From Bythopirellula sp. (lineage in GTDB: Bacteria; Planctomycetota; Planctomycetia; Pirellulales; Lacipirellulaceae), in assembly GCA_028285205.1 (NCBI GenBank), contig JANQQA010000037.1, forward strand, positions 1 through 61,038: a stretch of DNA of 61,038 nucleotides, written 5' to 3'. The translations under genes and the position numbers were made by a program. Of this stretch, positions 18,126 through 26,267 are shown piece by piece. Position 1 is the stretch's first letter. The number at the start of each line of letters is the position of its first letter. The notes below the pieces were generated by a model, which made no database searches, was not told the origin of the DNA, and saw nothing but the letters and a program-made list of their open reading frames with translations.

Positions 18126-20006
18126 ATGATTCGCAACCTGATCATCTCCCTATTCGCCTCGGCTCTCGTAGCCACAGCGGCCAGCGCCGACGTCAACGGC
18201 CCGGGGCCCTCCGACCCCAACGACTTCGACACGGTCATAAATCTGCCGGGTGACCAAGTCTCGATCAGCGGTCACATCGGCAACAGCGATGGGTCCGGCA
18301 CTCCTACGACGCAACTCAACTTGGCAGACGGTGGCACGGTCGGCCGTTCTTTCGACGCTAACTCGGGCAGCGAGGTGAACATCCGCGGCGGCACCGTAGA
18401 CAGGTTTTTCGACGCCAACTCTGGCAGTGAAATCAACATTATGGGCGGCATCGTCGGCGACCGCTTCCGTGCTCACTCCGGCAGCGTGGTGAGCATTGCC
18501 GGCGGTAGCGTGGGCGAGCGATTTCTTGCCAATGTGGGCAGCGAGGTCAACATCAATGGCGGTAGTGTGGGCGAGCGCTTTCGTGCCGACATGGACAGCG
18601 AGGTCAACATCAATGGCGGGAACGTAGGTGCCGAGTTTCTGGCCCTCGCCGGCAGCGTGGTGAACATTCGCAACGGCAGCGTGGCCCACGGCTTTGACGC
18701 CAACTTTGGCAGTGAAGTCAACATCAGTGGCGGCAGTGTAGGTGCGTCCTTACGGGCTAACTCCGGCAGCGCAGTGAACATCAGTGGCGGCAGCGTGGGT
18801 GAGAGTTTTCAAGCCACACTCGGTAGCAATGTGAAGCTCAGCGGCGGTAGCGTGGGCAGAGCCTTCGGTGGCGACTCTGGCAGCGAGGTAGAGTTGATCG
18901 GCGGGGAGTTCGAGCTCAATGGTTTTACGTACTCCGATTCAGCGATCACCCTTACCAGCCACGATGTGCTCACGGGCACACTGTCCGACGGGTCGTCATT
19001 CATTTTCAGCCCTCTGGCCCTGGATGACCTAACTGGCGTGAAGCTGACACTGGTACCACTGCCGCCAGTGGATGCAACGCCGCAGTTCGTGAATGCCGAC
19101 ATCTCTGCCATCGCACCTTACGGCCTGCGTGCTGGCCAGGAACTGACTCTCCAATCCGGCGGAGTGCTGGGCAACGCTTTCGCAATCGTCGCAGCAACGC
19201 TGAACATCAAAGATGGTGTGGTCGGCAGCGGACTGGAAACAATGGACAGCACGGTGAACATCAGTGGCGGAACCGTGGGCGACTTATTTCAAGCCTTTCT
19301 CGGGAGTGAGGTGAATATTAGCGGTGGGACTGTGGGCGACAGATTCCTGGCCCGCTCCGACAGCGTGGTGAACATTAGCGCAGGCAGCGTGGGCGAAAAC
19401 TTTCATGCCTCGTCCGGCAGCAAGGTAAACATCAGCGGTGGCAGCGTCGCTGACGGATTCGATGCATTCTCCGGCAGTGTGGTGAGCATTAGCGGCGGCG
19501 AGGTGGGCGACGGCTTCAACGCCCACGCTGGCAGTGTGGTGAGCATCACCGGTGGCGACGTGCGCGACGGTTTTAACGCCCACACCACCAGCGAAGTGCA
19601 CATTAGTGGAGGTAACGTTGGCTTCGGCTTCGATGCATTCTCTGGCAGTCAAGTTAACATCAGCGGCGGCAGCATCGGTTCAGGGTTTAAGGCTAGCCGG
19701 GGAAGCGAGGTCAACCTCTTCGGGGCAGGATTCTTCCTCGACGGCGTACCGCTGGACATACTTGCTCACGACGAGCCACTGACCATCACCAACCGAGGCG
19801 GCGAGACGCTCTCAGGGACGTTGTCCGATGGCTCTGCGTTCAGCTTCGAACTCAACAGTTCGTTTAGGCGCGCGCGGGACTTTTTCTCAGCCGACGCGCT
19901 GCTGACGGTGACGCTCGTGCCTGAGCCGACCTCGGCGGTGCTCTTGCTAATGGCGAGCGGTCAATTGCTTACCCGACGGCGCTCGAACGTGGATAGCGTG
20001 GGATAG
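18126..20006 (+). CDS. PEP-CTERM beta-solenoid protein 1
   Basis: 626 residues from the ATG at 18126. A GTG at 18120 is in frame, but the AGAGGG ribosome site at 18111-18116 fits the ATG better. It has a short signal peptide (to about ATAASAD), then a motif VFDPGPSD/FDTVINLP-like also found in the two following paralogues. About twenty 20-21-residue repeats of the form SGSEVNISGGSVGDGF follow, probably one coil each of a right-handed beta-solenoid. The repeats fall in two blocks, each ended by a cap (ELIGGEFELNG...LTGTLSDGSSF and VNLFGAGFFLDG...LSGTLSDGSAF). The C-terminus is a PEP-CTERM signal: VPEPTSAVLLLMASG then RRRS. Known PEP-CTERM proteins are processed by an exosortase and released or anchored at the surface. 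Specific role unknown. Confidence 0.85.
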   Translation: MIRNLIISLFASALVATAASADVNGPGPSDPNDFDTVINLPGDQVSISGHIGNSDGSGTPTTQLNLADGGTVGRSFDANSGSEVNIRGGTVDRFFDANSGSEINIMGGIVGDRFRAHSGSVVSIAGGSVGERFLANVGSEVNINGGSVGERFRADMDSEVNINGGNVGAEFLALAGSVVNIRNGSVAHGFDANFGSEVNISGGSVGASLRANSGSAVNISGGSVGESFQATLGSNVKLSGGSVGRAFGGDSGSEVELIGGEFELNGFTYSDSAITLTSHDVLTGTLSDGSSFIFSPLALDDLTGVKLTLVPLPPVDATPQFVNADISAIAPYGLRAGQELTLQSGGVLGNAFAIVAATLNIKDGVVGSGLETMDSTVNISGGTVGDLFQAFLGSEVNISGGTVGDRFLARSDSVVNISAGSVGENFHASSGSKVNISGGSVADGFDAFSGSVVSISGGEVGDGFNAHAGSVVSITGGDVRDGFNAHTTSEVHISGGNVGFGFDAFSGSQVNISGGSIGSGFKASRGSEVNLFGAGFFLDGVPLDILAHDEPLTITNRGGETLSGTLSDGSAFSFELNSSFRRARDFFSADALLTVTLVPEPTSAVLLLMASGQLLTRRRSNVDSVG

Positions 20007-20071
20007 TGACGATCTTTGTGGATGGCAACACTACGGCGCGAGGCTCCAAGTTCGGCATTTTGCAATATTGA

Positions 20072-20104
20072 CCTCTCTGTGTCCTCCGTGACTCCGTGGT
20101 GAAC
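20072..20104. repeat. Half-copy of the CTCCGTGGTGAA intergenic repeat
   Basis: The segment contains CTCTCTGTGTCCTCCGTGAC then TCCGTGGTGAAC and matches the right arm at 18052-18077. No left arm is visible nearby. The rest of 20007-20651 contains no gene I can support. Confidence 0.5.
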
Positions 20105-20639
20105 TTTTCAGAGACGCAGATCCGGCCAAAAGCTCTAGTATGCCACAAACTGTCTGGTTCACCAGCATAGAGGTAATCGCACCATAAAACCCTCGGCGAG
20201 ACGCCTGCTGCTATTGGGCGACGTTGCCTTCGATTCGTGCAGAATCGCTGAAATTAGGAGGAATTTGCCCCAGCTGCTGGGTATGTGGTAGAATCACATG
20301 CATCTCATTTCGCGATCTGTCGCGGTGAGTTGGGGCGAGCAGTATCCACGAAGAGGCAAGTGTGATCACTCGTTGCGTTAGTCTCATTAGCAGTCGTTCG
20401 TTAGTTCAGCGACGGCAGGCAATGCTTGTTTCCGCGCGCCTTGGCTGCGTCTTACGAGCTCTCGTTTGCATCTTGCTGCTGCAATTAGCGGGCCACGCCG
20501 CTCGTTTGCCGATCTTTGCGACTACCCAAAAGAGAAATAGCTCAAGGCATTATGCGCCTGCGAATCACGATCGATCCCTTATTCATCTTCTATTCCGGGA
20601 TCATCCATCCTTTTTATTCCCATCATTTCATTTCTTTCT

Positions 20640-20644
20640 GGAGG
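20640..20644 (+). promoter_or_regulatory. Ribosome binding site fixing the start of solenoid gene 2
   Basis: GGAGG seven nucleotides before the ATG at 20652. It matters because that start gives a long non-signal N-terminal extension, and without the site a later start would be preferred. Confidence 0.75.
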
Positions 20645-20651
20645 CATTATT

Positions 20652-23003
20652 ATGTCCAAGTTTCATGAAATCGCCGTACGCACAGACCTGGCGGTATGTG
20701 AAGGTCTTTTGCGATGCCGGCATGCGCTGTCGTTGCCCAGCGAGTCGCCAGGAACACCCCGCGTTCGCTTTTGTAGGACGGTCGAGTCGACTCCCACTCG
20801 ATCCCTGAAAAACTGTTGGTTGCGAGTTCTCACGAGCAATGCGGCTCACGGTCTGCTAACCGGAGCAGTCCTCCTTCTCATTACTTCGGTGTCAACTGCC
20901 CAGGTGTTTGACCCAGGGCCGTCCGACTCGTCGTTGTTCACAACCGTCATCAATTTGCCTCCCGATCCAAACATCGGCGATGGCGAAGGAATTGGCGATT
21001 CCACCCAACTGAATGTCGCCACAGGTGGAGTCGTCGGCGACGATTTCACTGTGGATAGCGGCGGCGAAGTTAACATCAGTGGCGGCCTCGTGGGTCAGAA
21101 TCTTGGGGCTCTCGCCGGTAGCGAAGTGAATATCAGTGGTGGAACGGTGGGTGGATCGTTTGAGGCGAGTCGCAACAGCTTCGTAACCATCAGCGGTGGA
21201 ACCGTCGGGCCGGAATTTCGAGCGCCCTTTGGTAGTCTCGTCGAACTCGTTGGGGGAGAGTTTCGCCTGAACGGTAATGACTATGCCGAAACATCGATTT
21301 CGTTGTTGTCGGGAGACCTGTTTTCCGGCACGCTCACCGATGGATCGACATTTCTGTTCTCTCATTCAGAAGATGACCTACTCATTGGAGTGACGCTCAC
21401 CTCGGCCACTATTCCACCGCTCGATACGACGCCCATGGTCGTCAACACCGATGTCAGCGACGGCCCTGCGGGCTTGCGGCGCGGGCAATCGTTGACGCTG
21501 CAAACGGGTGGAAATCTCGCCGATAATTTCGCAATGGTCGACGCCACCCTGACCGTCGAGGGCGGCAGCGTCGGTATGGGGGTGGAAGCCGTTAGCAGCG
21601 TCCTGAACATCAGTGGCGGTTCCGTAGGCAGCTTTGAGGTTCACTCAGACAGCCAGGTAAATATCAGCGGCGGAACGGTCGAGGATGATTCCAGCGCTCG
21701 TTCAGCCGTCGCAGTGACGATCAGTGGCGGAAACTTGCGCGGGCACCTTTTTGCCAATGGTGCTGGTGAAGTGACGATCAGTGGCGGCACGGTGGAAGGG
21801 AGGATTATTACTGGTGGTGACGTGCACATGACGGGCGGAAGTATCGGAGGATTGTCTGTTAGTGATAATAGCGTTGCGACTATCGACGGCGGGGTTGTTA
21901 CTGGAACAATCTCAGCGAGTGACACCGCCCAATTGAACATCCAGGGCGGAGTGTTCGGTGGCTTAAGGTTGGATCGGAACGCTGAAGCTAATATCAGCGG
22001 CGGAACTATTACGGGATTTAGGTCTCATCAGATCCGCGAAAGCACGCTGAACATCAGCGGCGGTAGCCTTGGCGGCTTCTTCGATATCCGCGAGTTAAGT
22101 GAGGTGAACATCAGCGGCGGTACGCTGGGTCGTACGGTTCGCACAAGTCGATTGAGCAAGCTGAGACTTAGCGGAGGAACGATCGGGCAGGATTATCGCC
22201 CAGGGCCATTCGGCGGCGGAGACCTCGAGCTGGTCGGCGGGGAGTTCCGCCTCAACGGAGTCGCGGTCGGCGAGGGAGAACTCGCGCTTACTGATGGAGA
22301 CATCCTCACCGGCACGCTTGCGGATGGTTCAACGTTTGCCTTTAGTCCGGGATTAAATGACAGTCTCAGCTTCTCCGCGGTAACGCTCACTTCTGCTTCA
22401 GTTCCCGACCTTGACCTGACGCCGATCGTCATCGACACCCCTGTCACCGAGGGCTCCTCTGGCCTACGGATGGGTCAGTCACTCTCACTTCAACCTGGTG
22501 GCGAGTTGCGTAACAATTTTACGGTGATCGGCGCGACTTTGAATGTTGACGGTGGGATCGTGGGTAGCGACATGGAAGTCGTCGATGGCACGGTCAACCT
22601 GAACTCCGGCAGCGTGGGCACCGACTTCAGTTTGCTACCGGGTAGTATTGCGAACATTCGCGGCGGAAACATCGCGGACGGTATAGAGGTTTTCGCAGGT
22701 AGCATGGTCAACTTATTCGGAACCGAATTCCTGCTTAACGATTTGCCGCTCGACACGTTGAGTCTGGGAGAGACGATCACGATCGCCGATCGTAATGTAA
22801 GCCTAACGGGTCGTTTGGCAGATGGTTCGCCATTTAGCTTTGACCTCAACACCAATCCGGCTTTTCGTGGTCCGTGGTCGCCCGACTACTTCGACCTCGA
22901 CGCCACGCTGACGGTCACGCTGGTGCCTGAGCCAAGTGCGGTTTGGCTGCTGATCAGTGGAGCGATTTACCTAGCAGCCCGCCGACACGGCACGTCGGCG
23001 TAG
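20652..23003 (+). CDS. PEP-CTERM beta-solenoid protein 2, three-block, with long N-terminal extension
   Basis: 783 residues, the largest of three tandem paralogues. The start is supported by GGAGG at 20640. About 65 mostly polar, Arg/Cys-containing residues precede the hydrophobic export helix (LLTGAVLLLITSVSTAQ), so the signal region is much longer than in its neighbours. It then shares QVFDPGPSD and VINLP with them. Solenoid repeats (VNISGGTVG type) come in three blocks, two ended by ELVGGEFRLNG...GTL.DGS.F caps and the last by VNLFGTEFLLND...LTGRLADGSPF. The PEP-CTERM tail is VPEPSAVWLLISGA then ARRHG. It is probably exported and exosortase-processed. The extra block relative to paralogues 1 and 3 suggests growth by internal duplication. 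Confidence 0.85.
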   Translation: MSKFHEIAVRTDLAVCEGLLRCRHALSLPSESPGTPRVRFCRTVESTPTRSLKNCWLRVLTSNAAHGLLTGAVLLLITSVSTAQVFDPGPSDSSLFTTVINLPPDPNIGDGEGIGDSTQLNVATGGVVGDDFTVDSGGEVNISGGLVGQNLGALAGSEVNISGGTVGGSFEASRNSFVTISGGTVGPEFRAPFGSLVELVGGEFRLNGNDYAETSISLLSGDLFSGTLTDGSTFLFSHSEDDLLIGVTLTSATIPPLDTTPMVVNTDVSDGPAGLRRGQSLTLQTGGNLADNFAMVDATLTVEGGSVGMGVEAVSSVLNISGGSVGSFEVHSDSQVNISGGTVEDDSSARSAVAVTISGGNLRGHLFANGAGEVTISGGTVEGRIITGGDVHMTGGSIGGLSVSDNSVATIDGGVVTGTISASDTAQLNIQGGVFGGLRLDRNAEANISGGTITGFRSHQIRESTLNISGGSLGGFFDIRELSEVNISGGTLGRTVRTSRLSKLRLSGGTIGQDYRPGPFGGGDLELVGGEFRLNGVAVGEGELALTDGDILTGTLADGSTFAFSPGLNDSLSFSAVTLTSASVPDLDLTPIVIDTPVTEGSSGLRMGQSLSLQPGGELRNNFTVIGATLNVDGGIVGSDMEVVDGTVNLNSGSVGTDFSLLPGSIANIRGGNIADGIEVFAGSMVNLFGTEFLLNDLPLDTLSLGETITIADRNVSLTGRLADGSPFSFDLNTNPAFRGPWSPDYFDLDATLTVTLVPEPSAVWLLISGAIYLAARRHGTSA

Positions 23004-23034
23004 CCAGTCTGACAGGTTTCATTATTCCCTGTCG
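22981..23034 (+). terminator. Two short hairpins at the end of solenoid gene 2
   Basis: CGCCGAC/GTCGGCG (22981-22987/22995-23001) overlaps the stop codon, and GACAGG/CCTGTC (23012-23017/23029-23034) follows. There is no clean T-run, so an intrinsic terminator is only possible. The next paralogue starts 66 nt later. Confidence 0.3.
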
Positions 23035-23099
23035 ATCATTCTCTGTTTAGAGGTCCGTCCTCTCGTATCATCCATGGCAAAAGAAGAGGCAAGCAGATC

Positions 23100-24863
23100 A
23101 TGTTTCGTACCCCGTATATTGTTTCATTCTTTACTTCGGCTCTGATGGCCTTGCCATCTGTGGCACAGGTATTTGACCTGGGCCCGTCGGATCCCAACCT
23201 GTTCGACACGGTCATTAACCTGCCCGCTGACCAGCCCTCCATCGACGGTAGCATCGGCAACAGTGACGGTTCTTCCACTCCAACGACCCAACTCAACGTG
23301 GCAGTCGGAGGCACTGTCGGCGAGTCCTTCGCCGCCCAGTCAGGCAGTGAAGTCAACATTAATGGCGGCAGCGTCGACAGATCGTTCTTAGCTTTGGAAG
23401 GAAGCGAGGTGAACATTAGCGACGGGACCGTCGGCGACCGCTTCATCGCCGATTTCGGCAGCGTGGTGAACATCAGTGGCGGCAGCGTGGGTGCGGAATT
23501 TAATGTGCATTCAACCAGCGAAGTGACCATCCGTGGCGGTACCGTCGGCCGTCGCTTCCAATACTTCGGTCCCTGGGGCAACCCCTTTCTCGGCTTTATC
23601 GGCAAAGTGGAGCTGGTCGGTGGGGAGTTCATGCTCAATGGTATGCCGTACACTGATTCGACGATCACGCTGCCGCGGCGCCCCTTTAGTAGGTTTACCG
23701 GCACGCTAGCGGACGGATCGTCATTCATCTTTATCAGCGTCGTCGATACCCTCAACGGCGTAACGTTGACTCCAGCGCCACTGCCGCCGGTGGACACAAC
23801 GCCACAGACCGTCAACAGCGACATCACGGCCGCCTCACCGTCGGGCCTGCGCGCGGGTCAGACGATGACGCTGCTCGACGGTGGGGTGCTGGGCGAGAAC
23901 TTCACGACGGTTGACGCGACGCTCAACATCGAGGGTGGCGATGTGGGCAACGGGCTGGAGATTGCTGGTGGTGTCGTCAATATCAGCGGTGGCGGCATGG
24001 GTGAGCTCTTCGCTTACACCGGCAGCGAAGTGAACATCAGCGGCGGGAGCGTGGCAAGATTCAGCGCCGGCGGTAGCGACGTGACCATCAGCGGGGGTAC
24101 CGTCGGCAACAACAGCGGCGCTGGTGGCGGCAGCATAGTCATCACTGGCGGCGATGTGGGCATGTCCTTCCAGGTTAACTCGGTCGTAGACATCAGCGGA
24201 GGCAGCGTAGGGGATCGGATGGTGGCCCTTCCCGGCAGTGTGGTAAGCATTAGCGACGGAACCGTAGGCGACTTCTTCGAGGCCCAATCCGGCAGCGTGG
24301 TGAACATCAGCGGCGGTAGCGTGGGCGAATGGTTCCGGAACCGCTCGGTGGTCAATATCAGCGGCGGTGACTTCGGCAACATGTTCGATGCCTTCGACGG
24401 GAGCGTCGTGCGTATTAGCGGAGGCAACGTGTCCGACGGCTTCAACGCCCATTCTGGTAGTGTCGTGAGCATCCGTGGCGGCAGTTTGGGTGATGACTTT
24501 GATGCCTTGCCTGGGAGTGTGATCAACATCAGCGGCGGCAGCGTAGGCGACGACTTCGCCGCTTTCAACAGCAGCGAGGTGCATCTCCTCGGCACCGAGT
24601 TCTTCATCGATGGCACGCTGCTCGACACGCTGGTTCCCGACGAACCGTTTATCATCACCAACCGCGGCGGCCAGACGCTCTCCGGGACGCTGGCCGATGG
24701 CTCGGCGTTTCGATTCGTCCTCGACGAATCCCGCCTTGGAGCGGAAGACTTCTTCTCCGCCGATATGCTGCTAACCGTGACACTCGTGCCAGAGCCAGCC
24801 TCGGCCACGCTCGTGCTGTTGACCGGCGCCGGATTGCTGGCTGGGCGGCGATCACACTGCTAG
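23100..24863 (+). CDS. PEP-CTERM beta-solenoid protein 3
   Basis: 587 residues starting MFRTPYIVSFF, with a normal signal peptide ending near SVAQ and then VFDLGPSD and VINLP as in paralogues 1 and 2. Two blocks of SG.EVNISGGSVG.-type repeats carry caps ELVGGEFMLNG...GTLADGSSF and VHLLGTEFFIDG...SGTLADGSAF. The C-terminus is VPEPASATLVLLTGAG then GRRSH, a PEP-CTERM sorting signal. It differs from copy 1 mainly by the number and order of solenoid coils. The segment GAAGAGGCAAG at 23083-23093, just before this start, also occurs at 20350-20360 upstream of paralogue 2, in keeping with tandem duplication of gene plus leader. Function unknown; a surface fibre or coat component is plausible. Confidence 0.85.
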   Translation: MFRTPYIVSFFTSALMALPSVAQVFDLGPSDPNLFDTVINLPADQPSIDGSIGNSDGSSTPTTQLNVAVGGTVGESFAAQSGSEVNINGGSVDRSFLALEGSEVNISDGTVGDRFIADFGSVVNISGGSVGAEFNVHSTSEVTIRGGTVGRRFQYFGPWGNPFLGFIGKVELVGGEFMLNGMPYTDSTITLPRRPFSRFTGTLADGSSFIFISVVDTLNGVTLTPAPLPPVDTTPQTVNSDITAASPSGLRAGQTMTLLDGGVLGENFTTVDATLNIEGGDVGNGLEIAGGVVNISGGGMGELFAYTGSEVNISGGSVARFSAGGSDVTISGGTVGNNSGAGGGSIVITGGDVGMSFQVNSVVDISGGSVGDRMVALPGSVVSISDGTVGDFFEAQSGSVVNISGGSVGEWFRNRSVVNISGGDFGNMFDAFDGSVVRISGGNVSDGFNAHSGSVVSIRGGSLGDDFDALPGSVINISGGSVGDDFAAFNSSEVHLLGTEFFIDGTLLDTLVPDEPFIITNRGGQTLSGTLADGSAFRFVLDESRLGAEDFFSADMLLTVTLVPEPASATLVLLTGAGLLAGRRSHC

Positions 24864-24913
24864 ACGAGTTAGCAGTGGCACCCGGTCCTGAACGGCAGTG
24901 AAGAGTGAATGTC

Positions 24914-24963
24914 GAATGTCCAATGACGGAGGAATGCAATGGACACTTCGTCGTCGGACATTC
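24914..24963. repeat. Small inverted repeat GAATGTCC / GGACATTC
   Basis: The arms at 24914-24921 and 24956-24963 lie in the gap between convergent genes. Surrounding text (GTGAATGTCGAATGTCCAAT) resembles the 'gaatgtcgaatg' repeats seen between genes in several planctomycetes. It may serve as a bidirectional transcription end, but lacks T-runs. Confidence 0.4.
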
Positions 24964-25023
24964 CTTGTTCGATGCTCTGCGGTTCCGACCTTCGTGTCTG
25001 ATACCGACGCAGGGTCGCCCAGC

Positions 25024-26265
25024 TCACTCGTACCGCAGGGCTTCGATCGGGTCGAGTCTGCTCGCTCTGCGGGCGGGATAGAACCCGAAGAACACTCCGA
25101 CCGCGCCGGCAAACAGCATGGCGATCACGGCGGCTGGCATCGAGATTACCAGCGGCCAGTCGGAATCGCCAGCCAGCGAGCTGATTACCTTCGTCACGCC
25201 CACCGAGGCGGAAATTCCAAGACCGACGCCCACGGCACCCCCGAGTAGCGACAGAATCACCGACTCAACCAGGAACTGCCGCAGGATATCTTTGCCGCGC
25301 GCACCGACGGCCATGCGGATGCCGATCTCGCGGGTGCGCTCGGTCACTGAGACGAGCATGATGTTCATGATGCCGATGCCGCCAACCAACAGCGAGATCG
25401 CTGCGATTGCCGCCAACAACAGGGTCATCGAGGTCGTTAGCGTACTGAGAAACTCTGCAAATTCCTTCGAGTTGCGGATTTCAAAATCTGGCTCATCGCC
25501 CGGCGGGATGCGATGCCGTTCGAACAGCAGTTGGCTCACATCCCATACCGCCTGATCCATCAAATCAGAACGACGCGCCGACATCATGATCGCCTGCACG
25601 GTGTTAAAGCGTGAACCGTAAAGCCGCTGTTGCACTGTTGTGTACGGCATCAGCAGGACGTTGTCTTGGTCTTGGCCGACCATGTTCGCGCCCTTGGCTT
25701 CCAGCACTCCGACGACGCGAAACGGAATGTTCCGCACCCGAATGGTCTCACCGATTGGGTTAGAAGTTTGAAACAGCTTGGCAACCAACGTCTGGCCAAT
25801 GACGCACACCTTGTCTGCAGCGGCGATTTCCCGCTCGGTGAAAAACTCTCCACGACGCAGTGCCCAATTACGAACGGTGAGGTAACCGTCGCCGACGCCG
25901 ATCATTTCGTTGGGGTTCCAGTTCACATTTCCCCGAATCACCTGCGATCTTGTCCACACGCAGGGTGAGGTGGCAAGGATCGTGTCGCATTCTTCGACAA
26001 TCGCTTCGGCATCCTCAGCGGTCAGCGTAGGCGCGCTGGCCGAACGCACACCGCCGACCGTACGACTGCCTTGTCGGACCATGAGTAGATTGGTGCCAAA
26101 CGACTCGACGGCGTTCTGAAAGAGCTTCTCCGCGCTTTGCCCAATCGAGACCATCGTCGTCACGGCGGCGATGCCAATCACGATCCCCAACACCGTCAGG
26201 CCCGCGCGCATCTTGTTCTTCGCCAGCGCACGCAGTGCGATTCGAACCGTGATCAGGGCGTTCAT
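25024..26265 (-). CDS. MacB-like ABC transporter permease (FtsX superfamily)
   Basis: 413 residues. It begins with one membrane helix (GLTVLGIVIGIAAVTTMVSIG), has a long periplasmic MacB-type domain, and ends with three helices (LLLAAIAAISLLVGGIGIMNIMLVSV, ILSLLGGAVGVGLGISASV, IAMLFAGAVGVFFGFYPA) and the usual ARRASRLDPIEALRYE tail. This is the permease half of MacB. The ATPase domain fused in E. coli MacB is absent. The ATG lies 2 nt after the stop of the adaptor gene, so the two are translationally coupled. Normally such a pair works with a separate ATP-binding subunit to expel or sort envelope substrates, but none is adjacent in this window. Convergent with solenoid gene 3. Confidence 0.92.
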   Translation of the reverse strand: MNALITVRIALRALAKNKMRAGLTVLGIVIGIAAVTTMVSIGQSAEKLFQNAVESFGTNLLMVRQGSRTVGGVRSASAPTLTAEDAEAIVEECDTILATSPCVWTRSQVIRGNVNWNPNEMIGVGDGYLTVRNWALRRGEFFTEREIAAADKVCVIGQTLVAKLFQTSNPIGETIRVRNIPFRVVGVLEAKGANMVGQDQDNVLLMPYTTVQQRLYGSRFNTVQAIMMSARRSDLMDQAVWDVSQLLFERHRIPPGDEPDFEIRNSKEFAEFLSTLTTSMTLLLAAIAAISLLVGGIGIMNIMLVSVTERTREIGIRMAVGARGKDILRQFLVESVILSLLGGAVGVGLGISASVGVTKVISSLAGDSDWPLVISMPAAVIAMLFAGAVGVFFGFYPARRASRLDPIEALRYE

Positions 26266-26267
26266 CC

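Noticed and set aside
20256..20290. AGGAGG followed by a TTG and eight codons
   Set aside because: Too short, weak spacing and no gene immediately behind it to regulate.
20362..20808. 148-codon plus-strand frame before solenoid gene 2
   Set aside because: It overlaps the well-supported gene start (GGAGG, ATG 20652) by 157 nt and resembles no family; perhaps relic leader DNA.
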